21,757 nt of DNA from Palsa-892 sp035556215 (GTDB taxonomy: Bacteria; Pseudomonadota; Alphaproteobacteria; Rhizobiales; Xanthobacteraceae), in NCBI GenBank assembly GCA_035556215.1, contig DATMFI010000025.1:1-21757 (forward strand), written 5' to 3'. Positions 6,335-14,043 of this stretch are shown here, piece after piece (position 1 is the stretch's first letter; each line of letters opens with the position of its first letter). Both the position numbers and the translations under genes were made by a program. A model generated the notes under the pieces. It saw only the letters and a list, made by a program, of their open reading frames with translations, searched no databases and had not been told where the DNA came from.

Positions 6335-6925
6335 GTGAACAGGGAAGCACGTCTGAAGATTTTGGCCTTGCTGGTTGCCTTTCTGGCGGGCTCCCTGACC
6401 TTGATCGCCGTGGTGATGTTCATCGCGCCGCGCGAGGTGACGCGACCCTCGAGTGTCGGAGGGCCGTTCACGCTGATCGATCAGAATGGCAAAACGGTCA
6501 CGGACGCGAATTTCAAGGGCAAGCCCTTTTTGGTTTTCTTTGGCTTCACCCATTGCCCCGACGTCTGCCCGACGACACTTTACGAAATATCGGAAGTCAT
6601 GAAGCAGCTCGGGCCGGATGCGAATAAGACGGCGGCACTTTTCATCACCGTCGATCCCGAGCGCGACACGCCCGAAGAATTAAAGCGCTATATCTCGTCA
6701 TTTCATTCTGGAATTGTCGGCCTGACCGGCAGCCAGGAGGCGATCGATGCGGTGAAGCGCGAATACCGCGTCTTTGCCAAGAAAGTCCCCGGCAAGGACG
6801 GTGACTACACGATGGATCACACCGCCGTCGTCTTCCTGATGGACAGGGAAGGCCGTTTCGTCGCGCCGTTCAATCTTTCCCGAAGCGCCGACGAGGCGGC
6901 GGCCGATCTGCGGCGCCGGCTCTGA
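6335..6925 (+). CDS. SCO1/SenC family copper chaperone
   Basis: A 196-residue membrane-anchored thioredoxin-fold protein. The N-terminal anchor helix is at about 9-31 and the rest is periplasmic. The copper ligands are present: CPDVC (Cys74, Cys78) and His162 in MDHTAVVF. The block DPERDTPEELKRY (107-119) is also typical. Family knowledge: SCO proteins deliver copper to, or reduce the thiols of, the CuA site of cytochrome c oxidase. The start is chosen as GTG 6335, directly after the upstream gene's stop; an in-frame TTG at 6323 that overlaps the upstream gene is the alternative. The 3' end overlaps the convergent glycosyltransferase gene by 56 bases. Confidence 0.9.
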   Translation: MNREARLKILALLVAFLAGSLTLIAVVMFIAPREVTRPSSVGGPFTLIDQNGKTVTDANFKGKPFLVFFGFTHCPDVCPTTLYEISEVMKQLGPDANKTAALFITVDPERDTPEELKRYISSFHSGIVGLTGSQEAIDAVKREYRVFAKKVPGKDGDYTMDHTAVVFLMDREGRFVAPFNLSRSADEAAADLRRRL

Positions 6926-8867
6926 AACGCCGGGCAGAGGGCGACAGCGCTGGACGCCGCCGCCGGATTTTCCCGTAACGTGAAGTGCGGGCGAGGCCAT
7001 GCTCGGTCTTTTCCCAAAGATGGGGTGCGGTGACGAGTTGGATGGCGCTTCGCCAGGCCGCGAACGACAATAAGATCCAGTACAGCGGCATCAGGAGCAG
7101 CACCCAGCTGCTGCTCAATAACTTTCGCCGCCTGAGCCCGACAAAGGCAAGCACGGCCGAACCGGCATATCCCGAAAAGAGAGTGGTGACAGCAAGCCCC
7201 TGGCGTAGCGCTTGGCCGATCGTCTCGCTCTCGGCGAACAGATTGCCGAGTGTCGCATCGGTCAGCACCAGCGCGAGAAAGAAAGGGTGGACGAGAGCCG
7301 CGAGCACGGTGCCGCCGACCAGTAGCTGGAACGTCAAAAAGCTGCTCAAACCGAGCTCGCGCAGCGTGGTCATCGGATAGCGCATATGCACGAGCCAGGT
7401 CTGTAGCCATCCCTTGAACCATCGCGTCCGTTGCGAGAGCCACGCGCCGAGGCGCGCGGGCGCCTCTTCATACGTGGTCGAGTCGATGACGCCGGAAAGA
7501 TAGCCAAACCGCGCAAGCCGCATGCCGAGATCGGCATCCTCGGTGACGTTATAAGGATCCCAGCCGCCGACGGCGCGCAGCACATCCGTACGGAAGTGAT
7601 TGGAAGTGCCGCCGAGCGGCAGCGGCAAACGAAGATCCGCGAGCGCCGGCAGAAAGACATCGAACAAGCCGGCATATTCGGCGGCGAATTGCCGCGTCAG
7701 CCAGTTGTCGCCGACATTGTCGATCGCGAGCCGCGCCTGCACGCAGGCGAGATTGCGCGGGCCGCGCCGATACGCGGCGAGCGCTACGCGCAACTGGTTT
7801 GGCTCCGGAACATCCTCGGCGTCGTAAATCACAAGATAGTCTCCGCGCGCGAAAGGCAGCACGGCCGAAAGCGCTTTTGGCTTGGTGCGAGGCCCTGCAT
7901 CGGGAGCGATGAAAATCTCGAAATGCGGCTCGAGCGGAAGCGCCTTCAGCGCCTCGATGGTCGCCGTGTCGTCCGGCTCGCATACGAGTTTGATATCGAG
8001 CTTCGTTGGGGGATAATCGATCTGCCGCAACGCCTCGATGAGCGGCGGCACGACGCGTGCCTCGCGATAGAGGGCAACGACGATGGTGTAATAAGGCAGC
8101 GAGCGATCCTGCGTATCGAGCGCGATCGTTTTTGCTCGTGGAATTTGGCAAGCATGCAGCCGCAGCGTGATCCAGGCGAGAAATGCTCCGCCGAGGATCG
8201 TCTCGACGGTTGCGAGCGATTCGTGCGGAAAGAAGTAGCCGCACAGCGTCGCAAACGAGGCGCAGAGCAGCGCTGCTTTCCGCAAACCGTGCTTTCCATG
8301 GGCAGCTGCCGATAAATCCGGTCGCCAATCGCGGAGTCCTTCCGCCGCTTGTTCTGCAAGCGCTTCGGCTCCGAGGCGCCGGACATAGGCAGCCATGCGT
8401 TCGGGTGAGGTAAGGCGCAGCCTTTTCCGTAGCTCCGGGTTCTGGCGGATCACGATCGCAAGGTCGCGGAGCTTCAGTCCGCGCGGTGCAATGGTGATGG
8501 CTCCGCTGCCGTCGGCATAGCGCCGGCGCAGCACCCCGGTTTTAAGCGCTTCCGTAATTGGCCCGCCGGCCGGCAGGTCGTCGTCGAGCGGATCGAAATC
8601 AATACCGAGCCGTTGGGCGATCGCTTTGGCGATGATATCAGCGGAAAGAACGCCGCAGGCCCGCAACACTTCGTCACCGCCGACGCCAATAGCGCTTGCC
8701 CGGCGAGCGGCGGCTTCCAGCAACGCTGGATCGACAAGATGGCGCACCGCCGCCAGTTCGAAGGGCAGGTCATATGCGCGGGCGGGCGATAGCCTTGCCC
8801 CAGGCTTGCGATACGCGGCCGGATGTGAGCCAGAAGCGCGGCCCGCAGCCGGCTGGTAACTGTCCAT
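6870..8867 (-). CDS. Membrane glycosyltransferase family 2 with N-terminal MshEN-like domain
   Basis: A 665-residue protein. Residues about 36-165 resemble the GSPII_E N-terminal/MshEN domain (for example LGIDFDPLDDDLP, 87-99), which in other proteins binds cyclic di-GMP or partner proteins. Two membrane helices follow at about 197-235. The catalytic domain (258-490) has TIVVALYREARVV (261-273), DAED (349-352, DxD-type), TEDAD (442-446) and QRTRW (479-483, the QxxRW motif of processive cellulose/hyaluronan-synthase-like enzymes). Further membrane helices are at about 508-538, 560-577 and 587-605. It probably polymerises or transfers a beta-linked sugar across the inner membrane; the product is unknown. 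A good GGGGGAAGGA precedes the ATG. The basic tail after residue 630 reads into the antisense of the SCO gene. Confidence 0.85.
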   Translation of the reverse strand: MDSYQPAAGRASGSHPAAYRKPGARLSPARAYDLPFELAAVRHLVDPALLEAAARRASAIGVGGDEVLRACGVLSADIIAKAIAQRLGIDFDPLDDDLPAGGPITEALKTGVLRRRYADGSGAITIAPRGLKLRDLAIVIRQNPELRKRLRLTSPERMAAYVRRLGAEALAEQAAEGLRDWRPDLSAAAHGKHGLRKAALLCASFATLCGYFFPHESLATVETILGGAFLAWITLRLHACQIPRAKTIALDTQDRSLPYYTIVVALYREARVVPPLIEALRQIDYPPTKLDIKLVCEPDDTATIEALKALPLEPHFEIFIAPDAGPRTKPKALSAVLPFARGDYLVIYDAEDVPEPNQLRVALAAYRRGPRNLACVQARLAIDNVGDNWLTRQFAAEYAGLFDVFLPALADLRLPLPLGGTSNHFRTDVLRAVGGWDPYNVTEDADLGMRLARFGYLSGVIDSTTYEEAPARLGAWLSQRTRWFKGWLQTWLVHMRYPMTTLRELGLSSFLTFQLLVGGTVLAALVHPFFLALVLTDATLGNLFAESETIGQALRQGLAVTTLFSGYAGSAVLAFVGLRRRKLLSSSWVLLLMPLYWILLSFAAWRSAIQLVTAPHLWEKTEHGLARTSRYGKIRRRRPALSPSARRFRAGAADRPPPRRRFGKD

Positions 8868-8971
8868 TCCTTCCCCCCGCCCGGGCCGAAGGCCTGGACG
8901 CCCTATATTTACAAATCGACGGGCTATGGTGAAAGTCGCGCCGCAACATGGAATAGGCGGCGGTCAGCGTG

Positions 8972-9895
8972 ATGATTCGGCTCTCAAACGCCCGGCAACG
9001 GTTGAGGTTGGGCGCACTGGTGCTGTGCCAAGCCGCTTGGCAATTCGCGCTTTTGGTTGCGCTGCTTTCAGCGACTTTCGTTGTAGGCGCACTGGCCCAA
9101 CCGCAGGCGCAAGCGCGGACTAAAAACACCGAAGTTTTCATTCCCGGTTTCTGGGACCCGAAGCACCGGCCGGAAAAGCCGGATATTTCCCGCATGGGGA
9201 CCATTCGCTTCATGACCGAGGACGACTATCCGCCGTTCAACTTCAAGGGGCCGAACGGCGAGGTCACCGGATTCAACGTCGATCTTGCGCGAGCGCTCTG
9301 CAATGAGCTTGGCGCGACATGCACCATTCAGGTTCGCCGCTTCGATACACTGCTCGATGCCCTCGATAAGAACCAGGGCGATGCCGTGATCGCTTCAATC
9401 GCGATCACACCGCAGAACCGCGAGCGCGCCGATTTCACCGATCGCTATTATCGCACGCCCGCGCGCTTTGTTGCGCGCAAGGAAGTGGCGCTCGACCTCA
9501 TCACGCCCGAAGCGCTGGCAGGCCGCAAAGTTGGTGTCGTGGCCGGCTCGGCGCATGAAGCATATCTGCGTAATTTCTTCCCGGAGATGTCGATCCGTAG
9601 CTATCCCAATCTTGAGACTGCACTCGCCTCGCTGCGCCGTGCCGAAACCGATCTTTTTTTCGGTGACGGCATCACCATCGCGATCTGGCTGAACGGATCG
9701 GGCTCGGGAAACTGCTGTGTGTTCCGCGGCGGGCCTTTTACCGAGAGCCACTATTTCGGCGAGGGTGTCGGCATTGCCGTTAAGCGCGGGAATGAAGCGC
9801 TCCGGCGCGCCCTGAACTATGGCCTGTTCCGGCTATGGGAGAAGGGCGCCTATACCGATCTCTACTTGCGTTATTTCCCGATCAGCTTCTATTGA
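8972..9895 (+). CDS. Periplasmic solute-binding protein, family 3 (amino-acid-type)
   Basis: A 307-residue protein with a long positively charged N-region and hydrophobic segment (about 13-42, ending ALAQ), a signal peptide or uncleaved anchor. The mature part has the family 3 binding-protein pattern: GTIRFMTEDDYPPFNFKGP near the start, GEVTGFNVDLARALC, GDAVIASIAITPQNRERADF, and GRKVGVVAGSAHEAYL at the second lobe. Such proteins bind amino acids or similar small solutes for ABC transporters. No permease or ATPase gene is adjacent, so it is an orphan here. GTG 8969 directly before the ATG could also serve as the start. Its stop codon is immediately followed by an in-frame ATG of the lysK reading frame, which suggests co-transcription. 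Confidence 0.85.
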   Translation: MIRLSNARQRLRLGALVLCQAAWQFALLVALLSATFVVGALAQPQAQARTKNTEVFIPGFWDPKHRPEKPDISRMGTIRFMTEDDYPPFNFKGPNGEVTGFNVDLARALCNELGATCTIQVRRFDTLLDALDKNQGDAVIASIAITPQNRERADFTDRYYRTPARFVARKEVALDLITPEALAGRKVGVVAGSAHEAYLRNFFPEMSIRSYPNLETALASLRRAETDLFFGDGITIAIWLNGSGSGNCCVFRGGPFTESHYFGEGVGIAVKRGNEALRRALNYGLFRLWEKGAYTDLYLRYFPISFY

Positions 9896-9931
9896 ATGCG
9901 GGAAATCCAGAAAGTCCGTGAAAAGATCGTG

Positions 9932-11563
9932 ATGGCTGATACAGCGCTTGCGCAGAACCTGAAAGAAGTCGCCGAAAATTCCGCCGCCTGGCCGTTCGAG
10001 GAGGCGAAGAAGGTCGTTGCGCGCCTGAAGAAACAGCCCAAGGACGAAGTGATCTTCGAGACCGGTTACGGCCCCTCGGGGCTGCCGCATCTCGGTACCT
10101 TCGGCGAGGTCGCCCGCACGACGATGGTGCGCCACGCTTTCAGGGTACTCACCGACGACAAGATCAGGACGCGGCTGATCGCTTTCTCCGACGATATGGA
10201 CGGGCTTCGCAAGGTGCCCGACAACGTGCCGAACAAGGAGATGCTGGCCGAGGATCTCGGCAAGCCGCTCACCGTGGTGCGCGATCCGTTCGGTACCCAC
10301 AACAGCTTCGGCGAACACAACAACGCGATGCTGCGCGGCTTCCTTGATCAGTTCGGCTTCGAGTACGAATTCATGTCCTCGACCGAATGCTACAAGTCCG
10401 GCCGCTTCGACAAGACGCTTCTGCTGATGCTGGAGCGCTTCGACAAGATCATGAAGATCATGCTGCCGTCGCTGCGCGAGGAGCGGGCGCAGACCTATTC
10501 GCCGTTTCTCCCGATCGACCCCAAGACCGGCATCGTGCTGCAGGTTGCGGTCACGGCGCATGACGCCAAGGCCGGCACGATCACCTACGAAGATCCGGAA
10601 ACGAAGGCGCCGGTCACGGTTCCGGTCACCGGCGGTCATTGCAAGCTGCAATGGAAGCCGGACTGGGCGATGCGCTGGGTCGCGCTCGGGGTCGATTACG
10701 AAATGGCCGGTAAGGATCTGATCGATTCGGTGAAGCTTTCGAGCCAGATTTGCCGTGCGCTCGATGGTACGCCGCCGGAAGGTTTCAATTATGAGCTGTT
10801 CCTCGACGAGAAAGGCCAGAAGATTTCGAAGTCGAAGGGCAATGGCCTCACCATCGAGGAATGGCTGCGCTACGCATCGCCCGAGTCGCTTTCGCTCTTC
10901 ATGTATCGCGAGCCGAAGGCCGCAAAGCGCCTCTATTTCGATGTCATTCCGCGCAATGTCGACGAGTATCAGCAGTTCCTCGATGCCTATCCGAAGCAGG
11001 AATGGAAGCAGCGGCTCGCCAACCCCGTCTGGCACGTTCATACGGGCAACCCGCCGCAAATCGAGATGCCGGTTTCGTTTCAGATGCTGCTGACGCTCGT
11101 CTCGTCGTCGAACGCCGAGAATGCCGAAACGCTGTGGGGCTTTATCGGCCGCTACCGGCCGGGCGTGACGCCCGCGACCCATCCGAAGCTCGGCGCGCTC
11201 GTCGAATATGCCATTCGTTACTTCCATGACTTCGTGCTGCCGGAGAAGAAGTTCCGTCAGCCGACCGACATGGAGCGCGCGGCGCTCAACGATTTGCGCG
11301 ACGCACTCTCGCAACTTCCCGAGAACGCGACGGCGCAGGAAATCCAGGATGTCGTTTACGAGATTGGCCGGCGCGAACCGTTCCTCGACGAGAAGAAAAA
11401 AGCCAAGGACGGCAAGCCGGGCGTTTCGCTCGAGTGGTTCAACATGCTCTATCAGGTGCTGCTCGGGCAGGAAAAAGGCCCGCGTTTCGGCTCGTTTGTC
11501 GCCGTTTATGGCATCAAGAACGCCGTCGCCATGATCGATGGGGCGCTGGCGCGCAGTGCATAA
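9932..11563 (+). CDS. lysK: Lysyl-tRNA synthetase, class I
   Basis: Charges tRNA-Lys. The class I type, found in most archaea and in Alphaproteobacteria, is recognised by GPSGLPHLGTFGEV (HIGH-type motif HLGT at residues 53-56) and KISKSKGNG (KMSKS motif, 297-301). The length from ATG 9932 is 543 residues, normal for the family. The ATG at 9896, which directly follows the upstream stop codon, would add 12 residues and cannot be excluded. I preferred 9932 because the distance to the conserved WPFEEAKK block (20-27) fits homologues. Neither start has a convincing ribosome binding site, consistent with coupling to the upstream gene. A strong hairpin follows the stop codon. Confidence 0.93.
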   Translation: MADTALAQNLKEVAENSAAWPFEEAKKVVARLKKQPKDEVIFETGYGPSGLPHLGTFGEVARTTMVRHAFRVLTDDKIRTRLIAFSDDMDGLRKVPDNVPNKEMLAEDLGKPLTVVRDPFGTHNSFGEHNNAMLRGFLDQFGFEYEFMSSTECYKSGRFDKTLLLMLERFDKIMKIMLPSLREERAQTYSPFLPIDPKTGIVLQVAVTAHDAKAGTITYEDPETKAPVTVPVTGGHCKLQWKPDWAMRWVALGVDYEMAGKDLIDSVKLSSQICRALDGTPPEGFNYELFLDEKGQKISKSKGNGLTIEEWLRYASPESLSLFMYREPKAAKRLYFDVIPRNVDEYQQFLDAYPKQEWKQRLANPVWHVHTGNPPQIEMPVSFQMLLTLVSSSNAENAETLWGFIGRYRPGVTPATHPKLGALVEYAIRYFHDFVLPEKKFRQPTDMERAALNDLRDALSQLPENATAQEIQDVVYEIGRREPFLDEKKKAKDGKPGVSLEWFNMLYQVLLGQEKGPRFGSFVAVYGIKNAVAMIDGALARSA

Positions 11564-11564
11564 A

Positions 11565-11590
11565 ACAAATCCCGCTTCCGCGGGATTTGT
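11565..11590. terminator. Bidirectional hairpin terminator between lysK and the convergent carbonic-anhydrase-like gene
   Basis: A perfect 11-bp inverted repeat, ACAAATCCCGC (11565-11575) and GCGGGATTTGT (11580-11590), around a four-base loop. It begins two bases after the lysK stop codon. On the minus strand the hairpin runs into TTTTATG, so it is a better intrinsic terminator for the leftward operon. On the plus strand the following T content is weak. Confidence 0.75.
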
Positions 11591-11614
11591 CACGCTTCGT
11601 TTCCTTGAAAAGTC

Positions 11615-12163
11615 TCAGGCGAACATCTCGATCCGGCCGTTGAGCGCCATCAGCCCGGTTTCGACGCCGAGTTTCGGCAGGCGCTCTTTCATCTGTTCGC
11701 GGAATTGCGCGAGCGCCGCTTTATGCGTCGCGGTTTCCGCCTTCCAGTTGGCGACACCGCCCTCGCCATAGGCGATCTTGGCGGCGCCGCAGTCGCGATG
11801 ATTGATCGCGATGACCTTCTTGATGCTGTGCAGATCAACCGAGGCGGCGACATTATCCCACCAGGCCTTGTGCCAGTCCTTGAACGGTTCGGCGACGACG
11901 CCGACGGCGGCACCCGCGATCACGAACTGGCTGTATTTGCCGGCGAGATGGCGTCGCCGCGTATAGGAATGCACCGGCTCCTGGAGGCGAGGATCGATGC
12001 AGGAAAGCACCATCGCCTCGTATTTTTTCTTGCCGGTGGCTGCAAGGGAGAATGACGGCAGCAGCGCCGACATGCCAGCGGCGGCTCCGGCCATGAGAAA
12101 GCGTCTGCGATCGAAACGCTGTGCCAGCAATTCAGCGCAGCAGGTGCAGCCGTCCAATCTCAC
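11615..12163 (-). CDS. Tat-exported beta-carbonic-anhydrase-like protein
   Basis: A 182-residue product. A twin-arginine signal (FDRRRFLMAG, residues 17-26, then a hydrophobic stretch ending SFSLAA) predicts export of a folded, metal-loaded protein. The mature part has SCIDPR (54-59), giving Cys55-x-Asp57-x-Arg59, and NHRDCGA (121-127), giving His122-x-x-Cys125. These are the complete zinc and active-site set of beta-carbonic anhydrases. It is short for that family, so it may be a divergent or non-canonical member. The N-terminus carries an odd CTCC motif (6-9) ahead of the Tat signal. The start is taken as GTG 12163, with GGGGGG about five bases upstream; GTG 12169 is possible, and longer ATG starts would overlap the preceding gene. 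It lies 22 bases downstream of the S24 regulator, probably in the same transcript. Confidence 0.75.
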   Translation of the reverse strand: MRLDGCTCCAELLAQRFDRRRFLMAGAAAGMSALLPSFSLAATGKKKYEAMVLSCIDPRLQEPVHSYTRRRHLAGKYSQFVIAGAAVGVVAEPFKDWHKAWWDNVAASVDLHSIKKVIAINHRDCGAAKIAYGEGGVANWKAETATHKAALAQFREQMKERLPKLGVETGLMALNGRIEMFA

Positions 12164-12185
12164 GATCACCCCCCAATTAAGTGTT

Positions 12186-12815
12186 CTATTGGCTCGCCCA
12201 GACGATCCGCGCGATCCACAGAATGTCCGCGGCCGGAATGTTGCGATCCTTGTGGGCCGGGTTGAGCGAAGCAAGCTCGACGGCCTTGGCGTTCTTGCGC
12301 TTCAATTCCTTCGCCAGCACTTCGCCGTCCTTGGTCTTCACCACGACGCGGTCACCCTTGCGGATTTGCGCGGCCGGCGAGACGAGCAGGATATCGCCTT
12401 TGCGGTAAAGCGGTTCCATGGAGTTGCCCGAGACTTCGAGCGCGTAGGCGTTATCGTCATCGACATTGGGGAACATGATCTCGTCCCAGCCGCTGCCGAC
12501 CGGAAAACCGCCGTCGTCGAAATAGCCGCCGCTGCCTGCTTCCGCGAAGCCGATCAGCGGCACCGGGCGTTTCGGTTTGCGTTCCTTCTTGGTGAGGAGC
12601 GAGATGAACTCGTCGATCGTGGCGCCCGTCGCCTGCAGAACCTTGGCGACCGATTCAGTAGAAGGCCAGCGCGGCCGGCCTTCCGGCGTGATGCGTTTCG
12701 ATTTGTTGAAACTTGTGGGATCGAGCCCCGCCTTTTTCGCAAGGCCCGAAGGTGAATAGCCATAGCGCGCTGCCAGGCGGTCGATCGCACCCCAGACCTG
12801 GGGATGGGTAAGCAT
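12186..12815 (-). CDS. Helix-turn-helix repressor with S24 (LexA/CI-type) peptidase domain
   Basis: A 209-residue regulator. Residues 1-75 form an XRE-like DNA-binding domain (SGLAKKAGLDPTSFNKSKR, 23-41, is the helix-turn-helix). Residues 85-209 are an S24 domain with possible self-cleavage site Ala93-Gly94 (FAEAGSG), catalytic Ser132 (SGNSMEP) and Lys169 (VLAKELKR). Such proteins repress by dimer binding and may be inactivated by RecA-stimulated self-cleavage, though many Hyphomicrobiales members are not proven to be SOS regulators. The ATG at 12815 is chosen because the conserved sequence begins with MLTHPQVWGAIDRLA; an in-frame ATG at 12875 would run through the candidate operator. An inverted repeat lies upstream. 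Confidence 0.85.
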   Translation of the reverse strand: MLTHPQVWGAIDRLAARYGYSPSGLAKKAGLDPTSFNKSKRITPEGRPRWPSTESVAKVLQATGATIDEFISLLTKKERKPKRPVPLIGFAEAGSGGYFDDGGFPVGSGWDEIMFPNVDDDNAYALEVSGNSMEPLYRKGDILLVSPAAQIRKGDRVVVKTKDGEVLAKELKRKNAKAVELASLNPAHKDRNIPAADILWIARIVWASQ

Positions 12816-12851
12816 AGTCGCCACGAATCGTACTCCCTGATTTTCGCCGTA

Positions 12852-12891
12852 GGAATAATGACCTGTCCGGGCCACGTCCAGTGATTATTCC
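12852..12891. promoter_or_regulatory. Candidate operator: inverted repeat between the S24 regulator and pyrD
   Basis: GGAATAAT (12852-12859) and its exact complement ATTATTCC (12884-12891) flank 24 bases. Read outward, each arm continues similarly (GGAATAATGAC and GGAATAATCAC), so these are two inverted copies of about 11 bases. The location upstream of a repressor gene suggests autoregulation, with possible effect on divergent pyrD. The role is inferred. Confidence 0.45.
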
Positions 12892-12984
12892 AGCGGGAAC
12901 TTTTGCAGTTGATTCAAATGCCAGCATGTGGCGAATTGCGCGAGACGAAACCCAGCAATTCCGCCATTTGTCGAAGGCCAATTT

Positions 12985-14043
12985 GTGATCCGTCTCCTTG
13001 ACCTCGCGCGTCCATTCACAGGTTTGATCGACCCGGAAGAGGCGCATCGCCTTGCCCTGAACGCGTTAAAGTTGTTGCCCGCGTCGCGCGGGCGCGATGA
13101 TCTGCGTCTACGTGTCACAGTCGCGGGCCTCGAGTTTCCCAATCCGCTCGGCATCGCTGCGGGCTTCGACAAGAATGCCGACGTGCCCGATGCCGTGCTC
13201 GGTCTTGGTTTCGGTTTTGCCGAAGTCGGCACAATCACGCCGCGTCCGCAGCCGGGCAATCCGCGGCCGCGCATATTCCGTCTGCCGGCGAGCGAAGGCG
13301 TCATCAATCGCCTCGGTTTCAATAACGACGGTTTCGACCGCGCCTATGCGCGGCTCAAGGCGCGCCGCACGAAAGGCGGCATCGTCGGCGTGAATGTCGG
13401 TGCCAATAAGGATTCCGCTGATCGCGTCGCGGACTATGTGAAGGGGATTACCGCCTTTGCGGATCTCGCCAGCTATTTTGTCATTAACATCTCGTCGCCC
13501 AACACGCCGGGGCTGCGCGATCTGCAGGCATCGGATGCATTGCACGATCTTTTGGCGCGCGCCATGGAAGCGCGCGAGCAGGCTGCGGTGAAGCATGGCC
13601 GCCGCCCAGTGTTTTTGAAAATTTCGCCCGATCTTTCGCTCGCCGAGCTTGACGATGTCGTAGCCGCGGTGCGCAAGCATCCGGTGGATGCGCTTGTCGT
13701 CTCCAACACGACGCTGTCGCGTCCCGCGCTTTTGCGCGGCGATCACGCCGAGGAGAGCGGCGGCCTTTCAGGCAAACCGCTGTTTCCGCTCTCGACCCTG
13801 ATGCTGAAGGAAACCTATCGCCGCGTCGGCAAGGATATCCCGTTGATCGGCGTCGGCGGCGTCGACAGCGCCGAGGCGGCCTGGGCGAAGATCGCCGCGG
13901 GTGCATCGCTCGTCCAGCTCTACACGGGGCTCGTCTACAAAGGCTTCGGGCTTGTCGGCAAAATCAAGTCGGGTCTGCGCCGCCGCCTCGATGAGCGCGG
14001 CTATCAATCGATCGGCGAGGCGGTCGGCAGCGAGGCGGCTTAA
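12985..14043 (+). CDS. pyrD: Dihydroorotate dehydrogenase (quinone), class 2
   Basis: The fourth step of pyrimidine synthesis: oxidises dihydroorotate to orotate using FMN and the quinone pool, on the inner face of the membrane. The product is 352 residues. Diagnostic blocks are NPLGIAAGFDKNAD, EVGTITPRPQPGNPRPR, NRLGFNNDG, INISSPNTPGLRDLQ (Ser171 is the catalytic base of class 2 enzymes), KISPDL, VSNTT and IGVGGVDSAEAAWAKI. The amphipathic N-terminal helix region (IRLLDLARPFTGLIDPEEAHRLA) is the class 2 membrane-binding part. The start GTG 12985 has GAAGG seven bases upstream; an in-frame ATG at 12928 would add 19 residues unlike the family. It ends directly against the convergent small membrane protein gene. 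Confidence 0.95.
   Translation: MIRLLDLARPFTGLIDPEEAHRLALNALKLLPASRGRDDLRLRVTVAGLEFPNPLGIAAGFDKNADVPDAVLGLGFGFAEVGTITPRPQPGNPRPRIFRLPASEGVINRLGFNNDGFDRAYARLKARRTKGGIVGVNVGANKDSADRVADYVKGITAFADLASYFVINISSPNTPGLRDLQASDALHDLLARAMEAREQAAVKHGRRPVFLKISPDLSLAELDDVVAAVRKHPVDALVVSNTTLSRPALLRGDHAEESGGLSGKPLFPLSTLMLKETYRRVGKDIPLIGVGGVDSAEAAWAKIAAGASLVQLYTGLVYKGFGLVGKIKSGLRRRLDERGYQSIGEAVGSEAA

Noticed and set aside
9833..11593. A 586-codon open frame on the minus strand opposite lysK
   Set aside because: Arg/His-rich translation without family motifs. The plus strand carries the HIGH and KMSKS motifs of lysyl-tRNA synthetase.
12164..12274. Longer start of the carbonic-anhydrase-like gene at 12274
   Set aside because: It would overlap the S24 gene by nearly 90 bases and move the Tat signal about 55 residues inside the protein. 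GTG 12163 has a good G-rich ribosome binding site.
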